Position numbers and translations under genes: made by a program
Shown here: piece by piece, positions 1 to 5,638 of the stretch
Numbering within the stretch: the stretch's first letter is position 1
Layout: every line of letters begins with the position of its first letter
The notes under the pieces: model-generated
The model's database searches: none
The model's input: the letters and a program-made list of their open reading frames with translations, nothing else
Told to the model about the DNA's origin: nothing
Assembly: GCA_005879255.1 (NCBI GenBank)
Contig: VBKY01000414.1
Coordinates: 1 to 5,640 of the forward strand
Source: Deltaproteobacteria bacterium
GTDB taxonomy: Bacteria; Desulfobacterota_B; Binatia; UBA9968
DNA length: 5,640 bases
Direction: 5' to 3'

Positions 1-564
1 CTTTGATTTTAGTGTTTCGAAGTCCTCCGCCAGAGTTTCCTGAAATCCGATAAAAAAAATGTCCGGCAACCTGGACAGCAGGTACTCTTCGCTTTCGAAC
101 CATTTAGCGTAGCCTTTCTTTACGTGTTCGATACTGCGCATCGCTTTCTCGGCCCGCAGTCGTTCCGCATCATCTGCCGAGGAAAGCGCCAGAGCCAGAT
201 GGTTCGGTGTCTGGAACTGCGCGAAGGCGATTTTTTCATCAGGCGTCCACGGCTTGAAGTACCGCGGCTGACCCTGCCGCTGCCGGCTGTAAAATCCACT
301 CACAAATCGGCTTGTGGGGCTGCGCAAGCAAAAGACGGCTCCGTCCCCTTTCGGCATCTCTCTAAGCGTAAAACGGTGGCCGTGTAGGAAAATCGCATGC
401 ACGGAGGTTACTCGGTAGGCCTTTAATGCATGTTTGATAGCGGTACCGCCAGTTTTACCAACGTGAAGGAAATGCAAGACTTGCCTTCCTCGCGCCCGGT
501 GAAATTTCTGTCGCAAATTACTTCTAAAAGATGACCAAGCAGATTTGATTTTCAGTCGTGCCAT
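1..564 (-). CDS. Sulfotransferase (PAPS-dependent), 3' end outside the window
   Basis: The reverse strand is open from an ATG at 564 to the left edge (188 codons, no stop), with an in-frame TGA 11 codons upstream of that ATG. After a basic N-terminus, residues 30-47 carry LHFLHVGKTGGT, the P-loop-like 5'-phosphosulfate-binding loop of sulfotransferases; H34, K37 and T38-T41 are the typical residues. Residues 79-92 (CLRSPTSRFVSGFY) match the 3'-phosphate-binding R-x-P-x-x-R-x-x-S motif (R81, R86, S89). The style is closest to the Sulfotransfer_2 family, which moves sulfate from PAPS to carbohydrate acceptors; the acceptor cannot be told here. No clear Shine-Dalgarno sequence precedes the ATG, so the start is the only reasonable in-frame choice rather than a well-supported one. 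In bacteria such genes often sit among surface-polysaccharide genes, which would have to lie to the left. The family call is firm, the substrate unknown. Confidence 0.85.
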   Translation of the reverse strand, partial: MARLKIKSAWSSFRSNLRQKFHRARGRQVLHFLHVGKTGGTAIKHALKAYRVTSVHAIFLHGHRFTLREMPKGDGAVFCLRSPTSRFVSGFYSRQRQGQPRYFKPWTPDEKIAFAQFQTPNHLALALSSADDAERLRAEKAMRSIEHVKKGYAKWFESEEYLLSRLPDIFFIGFQETLAEDFETLKSK

Positions 565-835
565 AAGGAACGGACGGCCTGCGTAGTGAGTTCGTCAGCT
601 TACGGCTCGGCCCAGGCAGGCAAGACAACGAAGAGAAATAATAGCCTTAGGTGTTTTTACATTACCGTCGGACCCGTTGCAATATCTTGGTGCTGGCGTG
701 GGACCCGCCGCCAGTTGAGCCTCGCGTCGAGTTGGTCGGCGCTACGCGTTACCACCCGACAGAATAAACCAAAGAATAGCGGCATACATTTGTAAAATTC
801 AATGGAAGAAAAATATCCAATAAATCCCGCTCCCG

Positions 836-865
836 TTGACAAACCGCAAGCGGCTTTTCTACAGT
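836..865 (+). promoter_or_regulatory. Candidate sigma-70-type promoter for the crotonase-like gene
   Basis: A perfect -35 hexamer TTGACA (836-841) is followed after 18 bp by TACAGT (860-865), four of six matches to TATAAT. Transcription would start near 872, just before the ribosome binding site, giving a leader of about 20 nt. The call rests on two hexamers only; the weak -10 and the 18-bp spacer leave it uncertain. Confidence 0.35.
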
Positions 866-875
866 CGGGAAAATT

Positions 876-885
876 AGGAGGAGGA
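876..885 (+). promoter_or_regulatory. Strong ribosome binding site
   Basis: AGGAGGAGGA contains two overlapping AGGAGG cores. The second (879-884) ends 8 nt before the ATG at 893, which is close to ideal spacing. It fixes the start of the downstream gene and suggests efficient translation. Confidence 0.85.
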
Positions 886-892
886 CACTTCG

Positions 893-1624
893 ATGGCCGA
901 GCCAATTCTGCAACAAAAAGACGGCGATATCACGACGATCACTTTGAACCGGCCGGAAGCCGGCAACCGACAAACGGATGCTACCTGGGCTCAAATGACT
1001 GAGATGCTCGACGCCGCCTCGAAAGAGTCGCGGCTGGTTTTATTCAAAGGCGCCGGCGATGATTTCTGCTTGGGCCGCGAAGCGATGGGACAAGCTCAAC
1101 CTGGCCCGGCATCCGAAGCTTACGCCGTGCGCGATCGGAGCGAGACGATTTTCAATCTCTACGGCGCGTTTCGAAACTCAAAAGCGCCGATCATTGGCGT
1201 CGTTCACGGCCGCGCCGTCGGCCTCGGCTGCGCGCTGGCCGCGCTCTGCGACATTACCATCGCGAGCGATAAAGCACGATTTCAGTTTCCCGAGACAGCG
1301 CATCGCATTATGCCGACTATCGCCTTTTCCGCGCTGGTCGACCGCATGCCGCGCAAGGCCGCAACCTTCATGATCTACTCCGCTCAAGAAATCGACGCGC
1401 ACCAAGCGCTTACATTTGGGCTCGCGAGCAATGTTGTGCCAGCGACCGACCTCGATAGCGCGGTCACAACCCTCGTCGACCATTTTAAGAAAATGCCGCT
1501 GGCCGCGGTGCTCGCGGTCAAGGAGTACGCACGCACGGCGTTTAGCATCAGCACGCAGGCCGCGACCGACTTCGCGCGCAACCTGCACGCCACGGTGAAT
1601 AGTTTTTCGGGAATGAGACCCTGA
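893..1624 (+). CDS. Enoyl-CoA hydratase/isomerase family (crotonase fold) protein
   Basis: This 243-residue protein is slightly shorter than the usual 255-265 of single-domain crotonases. N-terminal ITLNRPE (16-22) is the typical first strand. GDDFCLG (55-61) and HGRAVGLG (105-112) supply the two oxyanion-hole segments that bind the acyl-CoA thioester carbonyl, followed by ALCDITIAS (117-125). Aligned to rat enoyl-CoA hydratase, Glu164 is kept as E134 (FPET), but Glu144 in the GCE context is Ala114 (GCALAALCD). The usual G-x-x-P-x-x-GG-x-x-RL stretch is replaced by IMPTIAFSALVDRM (138-151). Hydratases normally need both glutamates, whereas enoyl-CoA isomerases and several other crotonases manage with the second alone, so an isomerase or another acyl-CoA reaction is more likely than plain hydration (inference). 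It is a cytosolic CoA-ester enzyme, apparently transcribed alone, with a strong ribosome binding site. Confidence 0.9.
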   Translation: MAEPILQQKDGDITTITLNRPEAGNRQTDATWAQMTEMLDAASKESRLVLFKGAGDDFCLGREAMGQAQPGPASEAYAVRDRSETIFNLYGAFRNSKAPIIGVVHGRAVGLGCALAALCDITIASDKARFQFPETAHRIMPTIAFSALVDRMPRKAATFMIYSAQEIDAHQALTFGLASNVVPATDLDSAVTTLVDHFKKMPLAAVLAVKEYARTAFSISTQAATDFARNLHATVNSFSGMRP

Positions 1625-1717
1625 GAGTCTAGCTATGGCGGGGGTGCCAACAGCGTGACGACAATTCACAGACCGAATCTAATCGTTGCACCCGCGTGGA
1701 TCGAGATGCAAAGACCA

Positions 1718-2032
1718 TCAGCTGGCCGGTCTTCGATGGTATAACGCGCGCAGCTCATCCTTAGCCGCATCAAGTCTGGCGCGTCGAGTCTTCGAAAGCT
1801 TGCGACCGGCGCGATTGAGGTAAAAATTCAGCATCGACATCGCCGAGCGAAAGGGCTCGCTTTTCCGGCGACGGCTTCGGTCGGCGGAGCGCTTCAGCGA
1901 GCGCGCGATGGCGCGGGGACTCTCCAACGAGAACACCCCCTTGTCCAGATCGAGCGCATCGCTGGTCGCCGTCACGCGTTGAGACCAACGGTTCTTTTTG
2001 TTCGGACTCCTTTTTTTCTTTGTCAATGCCAT
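1718..2032 (-). CDS. DUF3175 domain-containing small basic protein
   Basis: This 104-residue, strongly basic protein matches my memory of the DUF3175 family nearly end to end: RWSQRVTATSDALDL (15-29), a GVFSLESP segment (32-39), IARSLKRSADRSRRRKS (42-58), FRSAMSMLNFYLNRAGRKL (61-79) and a C-terminal AKDELRALY helix (90-98). The family has no known function; the lysine- and arginine-rich composition would suit nucleic-acid binding, but that is inference. I chose the ATG at 2032 because GGAG (2041-2044 on the reverse strand) lies 8 nt away, while the ATG two codons earlier (2038) is only 2 nt from it. The gene follows the TPR gene after 40 nt on the same strand, so the two are probably co-transcribed. 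It converges on the crotonase-like gene with a 93-bp gap. Confidence 0.85.
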   Translation of the reverse strand: MALTKKKRSPNKKNRWSQRVTATSDALDLDKGVFSLESPRAIARSLKRSADRSRRRKSEPFRSAMSMLNFYLNRAGRKLSKTRRARLDAAKDELRALYHRRPAS

Positions 2033-2072
2033 CTGCATTACTCCGGAGGCTCATGAGGAGATTCGACGGAGT

Positions 2073-2750
2073 TCAGTATTCTGTGTAGTTCCAGGCGATA
2101 TTTTGCTTGGTGATTGTTTGCTTCATCGGGGGAGCCGACACTGCTGATCGGAGCGCAGCCAGTTCCTCCGTCCATTCCGGTTGTTGATAAAGCCTTGATT
2201 CCGCGACTTCGACAAAACCTAATGCCCTTGGATAATCACCGAGATAATAATGAACTCGAGCAAGATAGAAGTAAACGAAGGGACTACCATCAAGGTCAAG
2301 AGCCTTCTCTAAGTAAGATAAAGCCTTGAGATAGTCTCTTTGTTGGATTAGCGTCCGGCCTATTTCGGCGAAGCGCAGAGCTGCCCTTCGTCGGGAATTG
2401 GTGTTGGGCGAAATAGCGGCCAAGAGCGACCGATTTGGTAGTACCCTCGGAGAATCACTCCAGGTAGGAACCTTAGTGGGAGTGGCATCCCTCGATGGCC
2501 GATCGACGTTATTGCTCTCTTTCTCCGCCGCACGATCCTTACCAAAAAGCCTGTCTAGGAGCTCATTGTTAAAGACCAGCACATTGCCGTCTTCGTTTTT
2601 GTATTGATGCGCCGAATATCGGGCAGAATATATTTTTCCGGTTTCAAAAGCATAAACAGTAGAAGATAGCGTTACGGCGCAAGCGCCGGATGTAATCCAG
2701 GCGATGATCACGATCCAGCCGAATGGAAAATGGACTTCTCTCATCGTCAT
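2073..2750 (-). CDS. Secreted or membrane-anchored TPR protein, function unknown
   Basis: The 225-residue product begins with a short basic segment and a hydrophobic stretch (about 8-32), ending in TVYA (31-34), a plausible signal-peptidase I site; an uncleaved anchor is also possible. The cysteine at 24 is not in a good lipobox. Residues 36-115 look mostly disordered and polar. Residues 122-190 hold two tetratricopeptide repeats: RFAEIGRTLIQQRDYLKALSYLEKAL, then YLARVHYYLGDYPRALGFVE with the usual Tyr/Ala/Gly-x-Tyr/Ala pattern (given here as separate short motifs around residues 126-151 and 162-181). TPRs are protein-binding scaffolds, so a periplasmic assembly or adaptor role is likely, but no specific family is recognised. 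The start could also be the second ATG at 2744, which is 6 nt from a weak GGA. The gene looks richer in A+T than its neighbours. It leads a unit with the DUF3175 gene. Confidence 0.8.
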   Translation of the reverse strand: MTMREVHFPFGWIVIIAWITSGACAVTLSSTVYAFETGKIYSARYSAHQYKNEDGNVLVFNNELLDRLFGKDRAAEKESNNVDRPSRDATPTKVPTWSDSPRVLPNRSLLAAISPNTNSRRRAALRFAEIGRTLIQQRDYLKALSYLEKALDLDGSPFVYFYLARVHYYLGDYPRALGFVEVAESRLYQQPEWTEELAALRSAVSAPPMKQTITKQNIAWNYTEY

Positions 2751-2874
2751 TCCAAAAGTTTCTTTTCGGGTAATGAATCTTTCATCGCATCACTGACGTG
2801 AATTAGGTATTTTCCACATTCCACTTCATGCCTGTCCGCGTGTTGCTCACACATGTCGTTCGTAAGAACTTTGG

Positions 2875-2890
2875 CGCAAATAACATGCCA
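2875..2890 (-). promoter_or_regulatory. Candidate sigma-54 (RpoN) -24/-12 promoter for the TPR gene
   Basis: Read on the reverse strand, TGGCATGTTATTTGCG matches the consensus TGGCACG-N4-TTGC[AT] at nearly every position: the invariant GG and GC are exactly 12 nt apart, with a single T for C in the -24 box. Transcription would start near 2864, about 114 nt before the TPR start codon. Such promoters need an activator of the NtrC type; none is encoded here, and no activator site could be identified. The element is short enough to arise by chance. Confidence 0.4.
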
Positions 2891-2895
2891 GCCGT

Positions 2896-2939
2896 TTTTT
2901 CGTTATGATTCATTAGTGCTGAGCGGCGACAACGAAAAA
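2896..2939. repeat. AT-rich inverted repeat
   Basis: TTTTTCGTT (2896-2904) and AACGAAAAA (2931-2939) are perfect 9-nt inverted arms separated by 26 nt. The repeat lies directly upstream of the sigma-54-like element in the direction of the TPR gene. It could be a regulator-binding site or a loose stem; the arms are of low complexity, so chance is possible. Confidence 0.35.
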
Positions 2940-3043
2940 CCCGAAGCCTTTAGGCTCACAGGTGGAGAAAAAATCAGACAATAACTACCCGCAGTAAGTT
3001 GACGGGGTATCAGAACATCGCGATAAAGAATTGATCCTTAAGG

Positions 3044-3076
3044 CGTCACCCCCGAATGTTTTAATCGGGGGTCCAG
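3044..3076 (+). repeat. REP-like palindromic unit 1
   Basis: This 33-nt unit has outer tag CGTCA (3044-3048), stem ACCCCCGA (3048-3055), a 9-nt loop, stem TCGGGGGT (3065-3072), and tail TCCAG (3072-3076). The stem is eight perfect base pairs. It matches unit 2 at 25 of 33 positions when unit 2 is read on the other strand. The layout resembles the ATTCCCG...CGGGAAT intergenic repeats common in many proteobacteria, including the neisserial dRS3 repeats. It is not followed by a T-run, so it is unlikely to be a simple intrinsic terminator. Confidence 0.7.
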
Positions 3077-3088
3077 TTCCGGTCTCGC

Positions 3089-3121
3089 CTGGATTCCCGA
3101 TAGAAGCGTTCGGGAATGACG
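3089..3121 (-). repeat. REP-like palindromic unit 2, inverted copy
   Basis: On the plus strand, ATTCCCGA (3093-3100) and TCGGGAAT (3110-3117) form an eight-pair stem around a 9-nt loop, flanked by CTGGA and TGACG. Read on the reverse strand it begins CGTCA and ends TCCAG like unit 1, and lies 12 nt from it (spacer 3077-3088). The two outer stem pairs that are C-G in unit 1 are T-A here, so both sides changed together, which supports selection or copying as a hairpin. The pair has the geometry of a REPIN. No RAYT (Y1 transposase) gene is present in this window. Confidence 0.75.
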
Positions 3122-3273
3122 GTGAAGAAGACGACCTAAGCGTTGGATGCGGGTATTGTCAGCGAGCAGCGAGCGCCCGCCAGGCCTGGGATCTTCTAGA
3201 GGCGCGGCGAAATCGCGGCGTTATCAGCGGGGCCTCATGGATCCCGTTGTTCCGAATGGCTTTACTCGGATGA
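3122..3273. other. Intergenic region downstream of surE
   Basis: This stretch follows the surE stop codon in the direction of transcription. It contains a local direct repeat CGCGGCG (3203-3209 and 3214-3220) and spaced GGGATC/GATCCC arms around 3188-3246, but no hairpin followed by a T-run. Open frames on the plus strand here show no family resemblance and are not reported as genes. Confidence 0.45.
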
Positions 3274-4008
3274 TCAATCCACCGGATGCCGCATTTGCGC
3301 CGCCGCGAGTTCCTTTTCGTTCGTCAAATCGAGACGCAACGGTGTGATGGACACAAAACCCTGCTCGACAGCCCAGCGGTCAGTTCCCTCTTCGGTTCCT
3401 TCAATCGGAATGACGGTGAACCAAAAGTGCTTACGACCCATGGGATCTTCGCCGGGCACGATCTTACCGTCGTAGTGCCTGACCGATTGGCGCGTCCAGC
3501 GCAAGCCCTTCGGCCTATCGTCGGGAAAATTGACGTTGATGAGCGTCAACTCAGGATCCTTGAGTAGAATGTCCAACACTCGCTGAACCGAGGGCTTTAA
3601 GATTTCAAAATTCGGCTCGTCTCGACTTGCGGGCATGCTCAAAGCGATGCCGCGCAATCCCAACAACGTCGCCTGCTTGGCGGCCGCCACCGTGCCGGAA
3701 TGCCAGATGGAGTTGCCTAAATTGCTGCCGAAGTTGATGCCTGACAGAACCACGTCCACTTTCTCCCAGTTGTGAGCGCCAATGACGACGCAATCTGCTG
3801 GAGTCCCATTAACGCGGAAGGCTTCAAAATTCTTGATCGGCGTGCGCTTGTATGTAAGTGGTCGCCAGGCTGTTATCGAATGACCGGCTGAAGACTGCTC
3901 GACGTCGGGTGCGACGATACGTACGTCAGCGAACTTTGATGCGACTTCGGCCAGGGCCAGAATGCCGGGGCTGTAGATACCATCGTCATTAGCGATTAAA
4001 ATACGCAT
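3274..4008 (-). CDS. surE: 5'/3'-nucleotidase SurE
   Basis: SurE is a metal-dependent phosphatase of the cytosol that removes phosphate from nucleoside 5'- and 3'-monophosphates, in some species also from polyphosphate, and is linked with stationary-phase survival. The 244-residue length is normal. All signature residues are in their usual numbering: NDDG with D8 and D9, S39 in QSSAGHSIT (38-46), and N92 in SGINFGSNLG (89-98), the four ligands of the active-site metal; HSGTVAAA follows just after. The start at 4008 has GGAGG (4019-4023, reverse strand) 10 nt upstream. It is divergent from the lipid kinase, with 106 bp between start codons. In E. coli surE sits with pcm, nlpD and rpoS; none of these is present here, so the context gives no extra clue. 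No damage is visible. Confidence 0.97.
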   Translation of the reverse strand: MRILIANDDGIYSPGILALAEVASKFADVRIVAPDVEQSSAGHSITAWRPLTYKRTPIKNFEAFRVNGTPADCVVIGAHNWEKVDVVLSGINFGSNLGNSIWHSGTVAAAKQATLLGLRGIALSMPASRDEPNFEILKPSVQRVLDILLKDPELTLINVNFPDDRPKGLRWTRQSVRHYDGKIVPGEDPMGRKHFWFTVIPIEGTEEGTDRWAVEQGFVSITPLRLDLTNEKELAAAQMRHPVD

Positions 4009-4052
4009 CGAAGCCAGGCCTCCTTAAAAAATAGAGCCTTGCGAGGATCGAG

Positions 4053-4081
4053 TTGACGGCTGGAGATACGATCAGTATTTC
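4053..4081 (+). promoter_or_regulatory. Weak candidate promoter for the lipid kinase gene
   Basis: In the 106-bp divergent region, TTGACG (4053-4058, five of six to the -35 consensus) is followed after 17 bp by TATTTC (4076-4081, three of six). No other plus-strand pair is better by eye. The lipid kinase start at 4115 also lacks a clear Shine-Dalgarno sequence, so expression may be low. Confidence 0.22.
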
Positions 4082-4114
4082 ACAAATAATCACTCAGTCC
4101 ACCCCGCAAAATAA

Positions 4115-5015
4115 ATGAGAGTCACACTTATCCACAATCCGGATGCCGGCGACGGCGACCAACCATCCGGCGACGAGATTCTTAGCCTCATGCGCAGCGC
4201 CGGATATTCGGCTGTTTATCAATCGTCTAAAGAACCGGGGTGGGAGAAAGCGCTCGAAGAACCCGCCGACATCGTCGCGGTGGCCGGCGGCGATGGTACC
4301 GTCGGCAAAGTCGCCAAACGCCTGATCGGCAAACATACTCCCATCGCCATTCTGCCGCTGGGAACAGCCAATAATATCGCCACTTCACTTAACCTAATCG
4401 ATCCACCCATCGAGCATTTGATCGCCGGATGGGCCATCGCGCGCCGCATGAAATACGACGTCGGCATCGCAAGCGGACCCTGGGGTTCGACCTGTTTCAT
4501 CGAAGGATTGGGCGTGGGACTTTTCGGTGACACCATGTCCCGGCTGGACTCCGATTGCTCATCTCGATGACACTTCCGAAAAGATCATGTCGGTACTGGA
4601 GATCATGAGAAGTCGTTTGGAAAAGTGCCCTGCCAATTGGCTGAACGTAATGCTCGATGGCCAAGACCTCTCCGGGGAATATGTTTTGCTGGAAGCAATG
4701 AATATTCGTTGCGTCGGACCTAATCTCTGTCTCGCGCCCGATGCCGATCCAGGCGATGGTCTCCTAGATATCGTTGTGGCCTCGAAACACGAACAAGATC
4801 AGATCGACAGATATTTATCGGATCGCCTAGAAGGAAAATCGACATCAGCAGGACTTCCCGTCCGCAAAGGACGACACGTTCGTATCGAATTCAAAGAAAT
4901 GCCTGTCCACATCGATGATGACCTCTGGCCGGATGAGGGTTGGCCTCTGCCCGCTTCGACCACCATCGAAATAAAGCTCGATTGCGAATGCCTGCAAATG
5001 CTCATGCCCGCCTGA
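4115..5015 (+). pseudogene. DagK/YegS-type lipid kinase split by a +1 frameshift
   Basis: Two overlapping frames together make one full-length (about 300-residue) diacylglycerol-kinase-family protein, which phosphorylates lipid head groups at the membrane using ATP. The first frame (4115-4570, 151 residues) has HNPDAGDG (7-14), the nucleotide-binding GGDGT (58-62), and PLGTANN (81-87). It aligns well up to about SRLDSD near 4555, then meets TGA at 4568. The next frame continues with AHLDDTSEKI from about 4557, then LSGEYVLLEAMNI, GPNLCLAPDADPGDGLLD with its conserved DGxLD, and ends at 5015. One extra base (or two missing) around 4550-4560 explains the break; removing one T of GATTGC at 4553-4558 would give a continuous frame. 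No slippery site or strong restart signal is seen: the second frame could begin only at a GTG at 4527. Either a recent inactivating mutation or a sequencing error fits. Codon use and conservation on both sides look undamaged. Confidence 0.88.
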
Positions 5016-5018
5016 AGT

Positions 5019-5036
5019 GAGGAAGAGCATTTCCTC
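5019..5036. terminator. Small hairpin between convergent genes
   Basis: GAGGAA (5019-5024) and TTCCTC (5031-5036) form a six-pair stem with a 6-nt loop, only 3 nt after the lipid kinase stop codon and before the 3' end of the facing amidohydrolase gene. The position suits a shared terminator, but the stem is short and no T-run follows on either strand, so the call is weak. Confidence 0.25.
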
Positions 5037-5071
5037 TGATCCTCGCAGCCAAATCGCGGGGTGGTCGCAGG

Positions 5072-5638
5072 TTAGTTGTTAGATTCGATCTTGATACCGA
5101 GCAGCCGCGCCGCGTTGTCGGCGTCGACCGCCCGCCGCTCGCCATCGCTCAGCTTGAGCGCGTCTAGATCTTGGAGTTGCAGATCGATGTCCTCGCGGAA
5201 GGGAATATCGGTGCCGAAAAGGACATGACCCGCGCCGAACATCGAGAGCGCCATGCGCAGAGCCGGAACGTTGCGGCACACCGTATCGTAGTAGAAGCGC
5301 TTGAAGTAAGATTCCGGGGGCGCGCTTAAATTCTCGTTACACGCAGGAAACCGCTCGTAACCCCATTGGATCCGTCCCATGAGATACGGCGCCAGGCCGC
5401 CCAGATGCGGAAAGATCATCTGAAGCTTGGGATGCCGCTCGAAGACGCCGGCAAACACCAGTCGCGTCGCCGCCAGAGTCGTCTCGAACATGAAGCCCAC
5501 CACGTTGGCGAGGTTCAGCTCCAGCATGCAGTCGAGCCCCGGCGGAGAGATCGGATGCAGCAGGAACGGCAGACCGCGCCGCTCGAGCTCGGCGTAAACA
5601 CTAAAGAACGCTGGATCGTTGAGCGGTCGGCCGCCGGC
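5072..5638 (-). CDS. Amidohydrolase_2 (ACMSD-like) family metalloenzyme, 5' end outside the window
   Basis: The reverse strand is open from the right edge to a TAA at 5072, giving 188 C-terminal residues of a protein that normally has 300-400. An internal ATG at 5527 is not the start, because family similarity continues upstream of it. Counting from the first full codon at 5638, FLLHP has H28, FPHLGG (76-81) has H78, and LFGTDIPF (140-147) has D144. Their spacing matches H177, H228 and D294 of aminocarboxymuconate-semialdehyde decarboxylase, that is two metal ligands and the catalytic histidine between them. The N-terminal H-x-H metal motif would be outside the window. The family holds decarboxylases and hydrolases of aromatic or cyclic acids; the exact substrate cannot be told. 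The gene converges on the lipid kinase with a 56-bp gap. Confidence 0.9.
   Translation of the reverse strand, partial: AGGRPLNDPAFFSVYAELERRGLPFLLHPISPPGLDCMLELNLANVVGFMFETTLAATRLVFAGVFERHPKLQMIFPHLGGLAPYLMGRIQWGYERFPACNENLSAPPESYFKRFYYDTVCRNVPALRMALSMFGAGHVLFGTDIPFREDIDLQLQDLDALKLSDGERRAVDADNAARLLGIKIESNN

Larger units (their letters stand above)
565..892. other. Divergent intergenic region, 328 bp
   Basis: This lies between the start codons of the sulfotransferase (minus) and the crotonase-like gene (plus). Short open frames on both strands show no family resemblance, no good ribosome binding site, and overlap one another, so I treat them as chance. The stretch 770-825 is AT-rich. The right end carries a candidate promoter and a strong ribosome binding site. 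I see no convincing terminator or structured RNA. Confidence 0.6.
2751..3043. other. Long leader/intergenic region upstream of the TPR gene
   Basis: This is the right-to-left upstream region of the TPR gene, 293 bp of rather AT-rich DNA. It contains a sigma-54-like promoter (2875-2890) and an inverted repeat (2896-2904 with 2931-2939). It also has a small hairpin AGCCTTTAGGCT (2945-2956) and the palindrome CCTTAAGG (3036-3043). No coding sequence with a credible ribosome binding site was found on either strand. Confidence 0.5.

Noticed and set aside
124..387. Plus-strand open frame of 87 codons
   Set aside because: It is antisense to the sulfotransferase, which has clear PAPS-binding motifs; the plus frame shows no family resemblance and no ribosome binding site.
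843..858. CCGCAAGCGG followed by TTTT as a terminator
   Set aside because: Only three to four base pairs with a minimal loop; it lies between the candidate -35 and -10 boxes of the downstream gene and is too weak to terminate.
586..1002. Several short open frames on both strands around the crotonase-like start
   Set aside because: They overlap each other and the real gene, lack ribosome binding sites and have no recognisable protein features.
2682..2727. Lipoprotein signal in the TPR protein (cysteine 24)
   Set aside because: The residues before the cysteine (TSGA) lack the leucine or similar residue required at -3 of a lipobox, and the hydrophobic stretch continues past it.
2803..2913. Possible 36-codon minus-strand gene upstream of the TPR gene
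   Set aside because: No ribosome binding site, no recognisable features, and it spans the sigma-54-like element and the expected leader.
2915..2975. Possible GEMM (cyclic di-GMP) riboswitch, suggested by AACGAAAAACCCGAAGCC-like text
   Set aside because: The required GGCAAACC and GACGCAAAGCC core segments and the pairing around them are absent.
3048..3072. The strong GC-rich hairpin as a rho-independent terminator for surE
   Set aside because: It lies about 200 nt past the stop, lacks a T-run on either strand, and is better explained as one half of the inverted repeat pair.
3031..3347. Plus-strand open frames of 80 and 66 codons
   Set aside because: They run through the REP-like units and into the antisense of surE and show no protein-like character.
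4527..5015. The second lipid kinase frame as an independent gene
   Set aside because: Its N-terminal dozen residues after the GTG are out-of-frame translation of the upstream half, and its content is exactly the missing C-terminal half of the kinase.
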